From assembly GCA_013815385.1 (NCBI GenBank), contig JACDGL010000006.1:62001-126000 (forward strand): a DNA stretch of 64,000 nt, written 5' to 3'. The DNA comes from Taibaiella sp. Its GTDB lineage: Bacteria; Bacteroidota; Bacteroidia; Chitinophagales; Chitinophagaceae. Each line of letters opens with the position of its first letter. Position 1 is the stretch's first letter. Both the position numbers and the translations under genes were made by a program. Below are positions 62,101 to 64,000 of this stretch, piece by piece. The notes under the pieces were generated by a model. The model did no database searches, was not told where the DNA came from, and saw only the letters and a list, made by a program, of their open reading frames with translations.

Positions 62101-62303
62101 AGTACAAGCGTATCAGGGTACCCATGTATGCGCAGGATGAGCTGGTAGTGCGCGCACAGCTAAAAGAAGTATATACCCGTATTATGAATCATGACTTTGA
62201 TAAAGGCTGTGGTAAGGAAGAATGCCATTGGTGCAACTTCGCGCGGAAGTACGAGTTGGTAAGGCCTTCAGGAGATATGGTAGTGGAAATAGATGATATT
62301 TAA
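59145..62303 (+). CDS. UvrD-family helicase fused to a PD-(D/E)xK nuclease with Cys cluster
   Basis: A 1052-residue protein. Superfamily 1A motifs: Walker A GPGTGKTEV (residues 35-43), motif Ia with LCLTYTDEATNAMRRR, the DEXX motif LVDEFQDTN at about 267-275, QSIYEFQGARI, and motif VI RLFYVALTRARKHLYVS. The C-terminal domain is an AddB/Cas4-type nuclease (FGSAVHNALERFF, GKIDKIELDGDTCIVIDYKTG). It has a first Cys at about residue 792 (LRCPLAFYYE) and a terminal C1022-x4-C-x2-C, the arrangement that holds a 4Fe-4S cluster in AddB. It probably works in double-strand-end processing, as an alternative to RecBCD or AddAB. Confidence 0.88.
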   Translation: MTIDENIYHQRYEVLNERQREAVDTIFGPVMVIAGPGTGKTEVLSMRIANLLRSEAQVQPHEILCLTYTDEATNAMRRRLVHIVGTMAHKVNIHTFHAFCNNVIQNNSEYFSLRSLQPITDLERTELMYDILEQLPQGHILRRLGGNIYNDSGKINRLFDLMKRENMTPEFIETSVKEYLDDLPGRQEFIYSRAYREYKKGDLKQDKLDEEAKKMEHTIAAAKLYEIYAERMKEMGRYDFNDMIIWVLEAFKTHPALLQSYQERHQFILVDEFQDTNGSQNELLNMLTEYWGEDSNIFAVGDDDQSIYEFQGARIRNIIDFFRRYERNIRIVVLPHNYRSSQPILDKASASIKNNRQRLIYQLHELNLDKDIISSHPRFKDPAEVITPVVKVYNNVLQEEAAIVLQIEQMQQAGVPLRDVAVLSAQHKQTENIIALLERKGIPYNIKRPVDILDEPIVQQLITVLQYLEQERKETFFSEGLLFEIMHAPYYSIDPTDIALVSLYMQHNKSKDKALGYWRLVLMNDLLLESMGLQTAKALRRMGRNIESWQRHQPELPLPLLLEKIVYESGMVDYLLHTKEYVWRMQVLNTFFEFVKETHSRDRRLSLSGLLRMLDRMQAEKIAIPVQRVIQNDNGIHFYSAHGAKGNEFEHVFIIGCTKNYWEGKGGGRNEYKLPDTITRTEDDTEKTYKVEEARRLFYVALTRARKHLYVSYASIDSKGKPLEPSLFIDEISTQEEREANSVGTEAMLQHMQWAMAPVPDVRIALANNQWLDRVLLQLTMSYTTLSKYLRCPLAFYYESLLRVPILKNDALAFGSAVHNALERFFKTMKEKKGEFPDKDYLVGVFNSAMYAESGSFTQVQFTRRMEQGHTILAAYYDTYVDTFSKNVEIEFKIPRYSLDGVPVTGKIDKIELDGDTCIVIDYKTGDPDKAANPLTSPPNEKEPAGGDYWRQMVFYKLLIENYQDRNWKVSIGMFDFIEKGKRSNEYKRIRVPMYAQDELVVRAQLKEVYTRIMNHDFDKGCGKEECHWCNFARKYELVRPSGDMVVEIDDI

Positions 62304-62629
62304 AGGTGCTTATTTTTCCCTTTATTTACTTCCTCATGTTGTTCCTTGTTCCCGTAAAGGAGCGATATCATTATGTTATGGTTATGTATGCAGGCATTCA
62401 GCTGGTATTTGATGCCCAGTATTTCATCATACACCAGGTATGTATCCTGTATCTCATAATTGCCATTTACCAGCATCATATGGAATGGGGCAAATGCAGG
62501 GCGGTTCGGTATAGTAACGGTATAGAAGGTTTCAGGAGAATAATTAATAGTATCAGGAGTAAAAAGAAAATTAGTGATCTTTCCTGCTACCATTAATTGT
62601 TGCGTAAAGTTTGTGCTGGGTGTCCTCAT
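62300..62629 (-). CDS. Small protein of unknown function
   Basis: A 109-residue protein, start chosen at the ATG giving MRTPSTNFTQQLMVAGKI. The segment KITNFLFTPDTINYSPETFYTVTIPNRPAFAPFHMML is rich in beta-prone residues, and the rest (YLVYDEILGIKYQLNACIHNHNIMISLLYGNKEQH) includes His and a Lys-rich end. No signal peptide is present. The stop overlaps the helicase stop tail to tail by four bases. I do not recognise it. A longer frame extends upstream to 62668 but begins in AT-rich sequence. Confidence 0.5.
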   Translation of the reverse strand: MRTPSTNFTQQLMVAGKITNFLFTPDTINYSPETFYTVTIPNRPAFAPFHMMLVNGNYEIQDTYLVYDEILGIKYQLNACIHNHNIMISLLYGNKEQHEEVNKGKNKHL

Positions 62630-62883
62630 ATATATTAACTGGATAGTTAAGGAAAATACCAATTCCAAAACTATATTTATTTTAAGAAATTATTAAATCC
62701 TTTTATCCACATCAGTGGATTGCATGCAATAATACTCAACTGGTTGGTAATAAGCAATAAATAAATATATTTTCTCGCGTATTTTTTCTTACCTCCCTCT
62801 ATTGGGGTGAATTATCCTGGAAAGGAAATGTAGTGTAAATATGAAAGTGCATTTTTATACTTTTAGCGCTTACTTCATTTTTT

Positions 62884-64000
62884 ATGAAAAGATATTTGTT
62901 AGCTGCGCTTTGTGTTTTAGCGATCGCCGGATGCCATGACACAGATCCAAAGACAAGTGCGCAGGATTTTATAGACGGCTATACTACTGAGTATGTGAAA
63001 CTATACACGGCCGACCAGGAGGCACAGTGGAAGGCCAACATAGAAATAAAGAAGGGCGATAGCACTAACAGTACTGCCGCACAGAAGGCTGATGAGGCAA
63101 TGGCAGTATTTACCGGCAGCAAGGAAAATATAGAGAAGGCACGCAGCCTCATGGCGCACAAAGAGCAGCTGACCGAGCTGCAACGCAAGCAGCTGGAGTA
63201 CATCTTATACAATGCTGCCAACAACCCGCAGACGGTAGCAGCGGTGGTAAAGCAGCGAATAAAGGCAGAGATAGATCAGACGCAGAAACTATATGGCTTC
63301 CAGTACATGCTGGATGGCAAAAAGGTAAGCACCAACGATCTGGATGATGTACTTAAAAAAGAGACCGATGTGCACAAACGCCTGTTGGCGTGGGAAGCAA
63401 GCAAGGAAGTAGGCAAGACACTGAAGGATGGCCTGCTGAACCTGCGCAGCCTGCGCAACCAGACCGTACAGGCACTGGGCTACCACGATTTCTTTACCTA
63501 TCAGGTGAGCGATTATGGCATGCAGAGCACGGAGATGATGCAGACCATGGATCGCCTGATGAAGGAGTTATACCCACTGTACCGCGAGTTGCATACATGG
63601 ATGCGCTACGAGCTGGCACATAAGTATGGCAATATGGAAGTGCCCGACTACCTGCCTGCGCACTGGCTGCCCAACCGCTGGGGGCAGGATTGGAGTGCTG
63701 AAGTGACCGTAAAGGGCGTCAACCTGGATAGTGTATTGAAAGCCAAAAGCCCGCAATGGATAGTGCATGATGCAGAGGACATGTATGTGAGCCTGGGCTT
63801 TAACAAGCTGCCCGAAACCTTCTGGCAGCGATCCAGCCTGTACCCTTATCCGTCCGATAGTGCGGTGAAGAAGAACAACCATGCATCTGCCTGGCATGTA
63901 GATCTTAATAATGATGTACGCAGCCTGATGAGTGTGGAACCTAATGCCGAATGGTTCGAGACAGCGCACCATGAGCTGGGCCACATATACTACTACATGA
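62884..64000 (+). CDS. M2-family zinc peptidase, lipoprotein, 3' end outside window
   Basis: Only the first 372 codons are visible. The N-terminus MKRYLLAALCVLAIAGC has a lipobox (IAGC) with Cys at 17. The chain is helical with the M2/ACE-like pattern: AWEASKEVGKTLKDGLLNLRSLRNQTVQALGYHDFFTYQV, LYPLYRELHTWMRYELAHKYG, and SAWHVD. The end of the window has AHHELGHIYYYM, so HELGH is the HExxH zinc motif. Expected length is about 600 residues, so roughly 40% is missing. The family are membrane- or lipid-anchored dipeptidyl carboxypeptidases. A TACTTTTA element lies at 62858-62865. Confidence 0.85.
   Translation, partial: MKRYLLAALCVLAIAGCHDTDPKTSAQDFIDGYTTEYVKLYTADQEAQWKANIEIKKGDSTNSTAAQKADEAMAVFTGSKENIEKARSLMAHKEQLTELQRKQLEYILYNAANNPQTVAAVVKQRIKAEIDQTQKLYGFQYMLDGKKVSTNDLDDVLKKETDVHKRLLAWEASKEVGKTLKDGLLNLRSLRNQTVQALGYHDFFTYQVSDYGMQSTEMMQTMDRLMKELYPLYRELHTWMRYELAHKYGNMEVPDYLPAHWLPNRWGQDWSAEVTVKGVNLDSVLKAKSPQWIVHDAEDMYVSLGFNKLPETFWQRSSLYPYPSDSAVKKNNHASAWHVDLNNDVRSLMSVEPNAEWFETAHHELGHIYYYM

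Noticed and set aside
1-64000. tRNA, rRNA or CRISPR arrays
   Set aside because: No cloverleaf-like or repeat-spacer pattern was noticed by eye; a dedicated search was not possible.

Overview
The window reads as a piece of a Bacteroidota chromosome, most likely a Chitinophagaceae-like member of Chitinophagia. The reasons are proteins with type IX secretion C-terminal domains, a GSIII-type glutamine synthetase, BatA, DUF4199, DUF3667, DUF5686 and DUF4197 family proteins, TonB-receptor-like outer-membrane barrels, the near absence of strong Shine-Dalgarno sites, and many promoters with the Bacteroidetes -7 motif TAnnTTTG. No tRNA, rRNA or CRISPR array was seen. The species cannot be named from sequence reading alone.

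Layout. 1-14.6 kb: housekeeping and envelope genes (GT-C-like membrane proteins, a thioredoxin, dcd, glnN, a phosphopantetheinyl transferase, a PaaE-like reductase lying between two paralogous membrane proteins), plus a higBA toxin-antitoxin pair next to a class II Fic gene. 14.6-19.8 kb: a minus-strand remnant of a Mu-like phage head module (terminase small and large subunits, gp36-like protein, frameshifted gp29-like portal) that also holds two small secreted proteins. 20-22.8 kb: carB, without the usual allosteric C-terminal domain. 23.2-24.8 kb: three tandem small secreted proteins plus a decayed fourth copy. 25-32.6 kb: a 1480-residue GEVED-type T9SS cargo protein, porZ-like and recO. 32.7-44.3 kb: a D/K/R-repeat protein, M23 peptidase, bcp, a DUF5686 outer-membrane protein, YkgJ-like, DUF3667, an SPFH protein and B12-dependent nrdJ. 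44.3-47.6 kb: an AT-rich accessory strip with a 578-base gene-free stretch, repeated dyads, two unknown genes and a two-gene HTH/GNAT-like islet. 47.6-53 kb: a compact operon (BatA-like, a dihydroorotase-like protein lacking metal ligands, two DUF4199 proteins, a GT2). 53-64 kb: an outer-membrane barrel, DUF4197, DUF349, a thioredoxin-like protein, a helicase-nuclease fusion, a small unknown protein and the 5' part of an M2-family metallopeptidase.

The most interesting region is 46.36-47.68 kb. A two-gene unit (GNAT-like protein and HTH protein, minus strand) is bracketed by direct repeats of the promoter and first codons of the downstream batA-like gene. Its promoter region carries a 47-base double dyad with 22-base perfect arms. 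The left repeat keeps a promoter and start codon that point antisense into the HTH gene. Together with higBA-fic, this gives two toxin-antitoxin-like loci with visible operator dyads.

A second theme is transcription. In many genes the TAnnTTTG element ends only about 3-10 bases before the start codon, which predicts leaderless or very short-leader mRNAs. Several annotated-looking N-terminal extensions are then simply translated promoters, and starts were trimmed accordingly.
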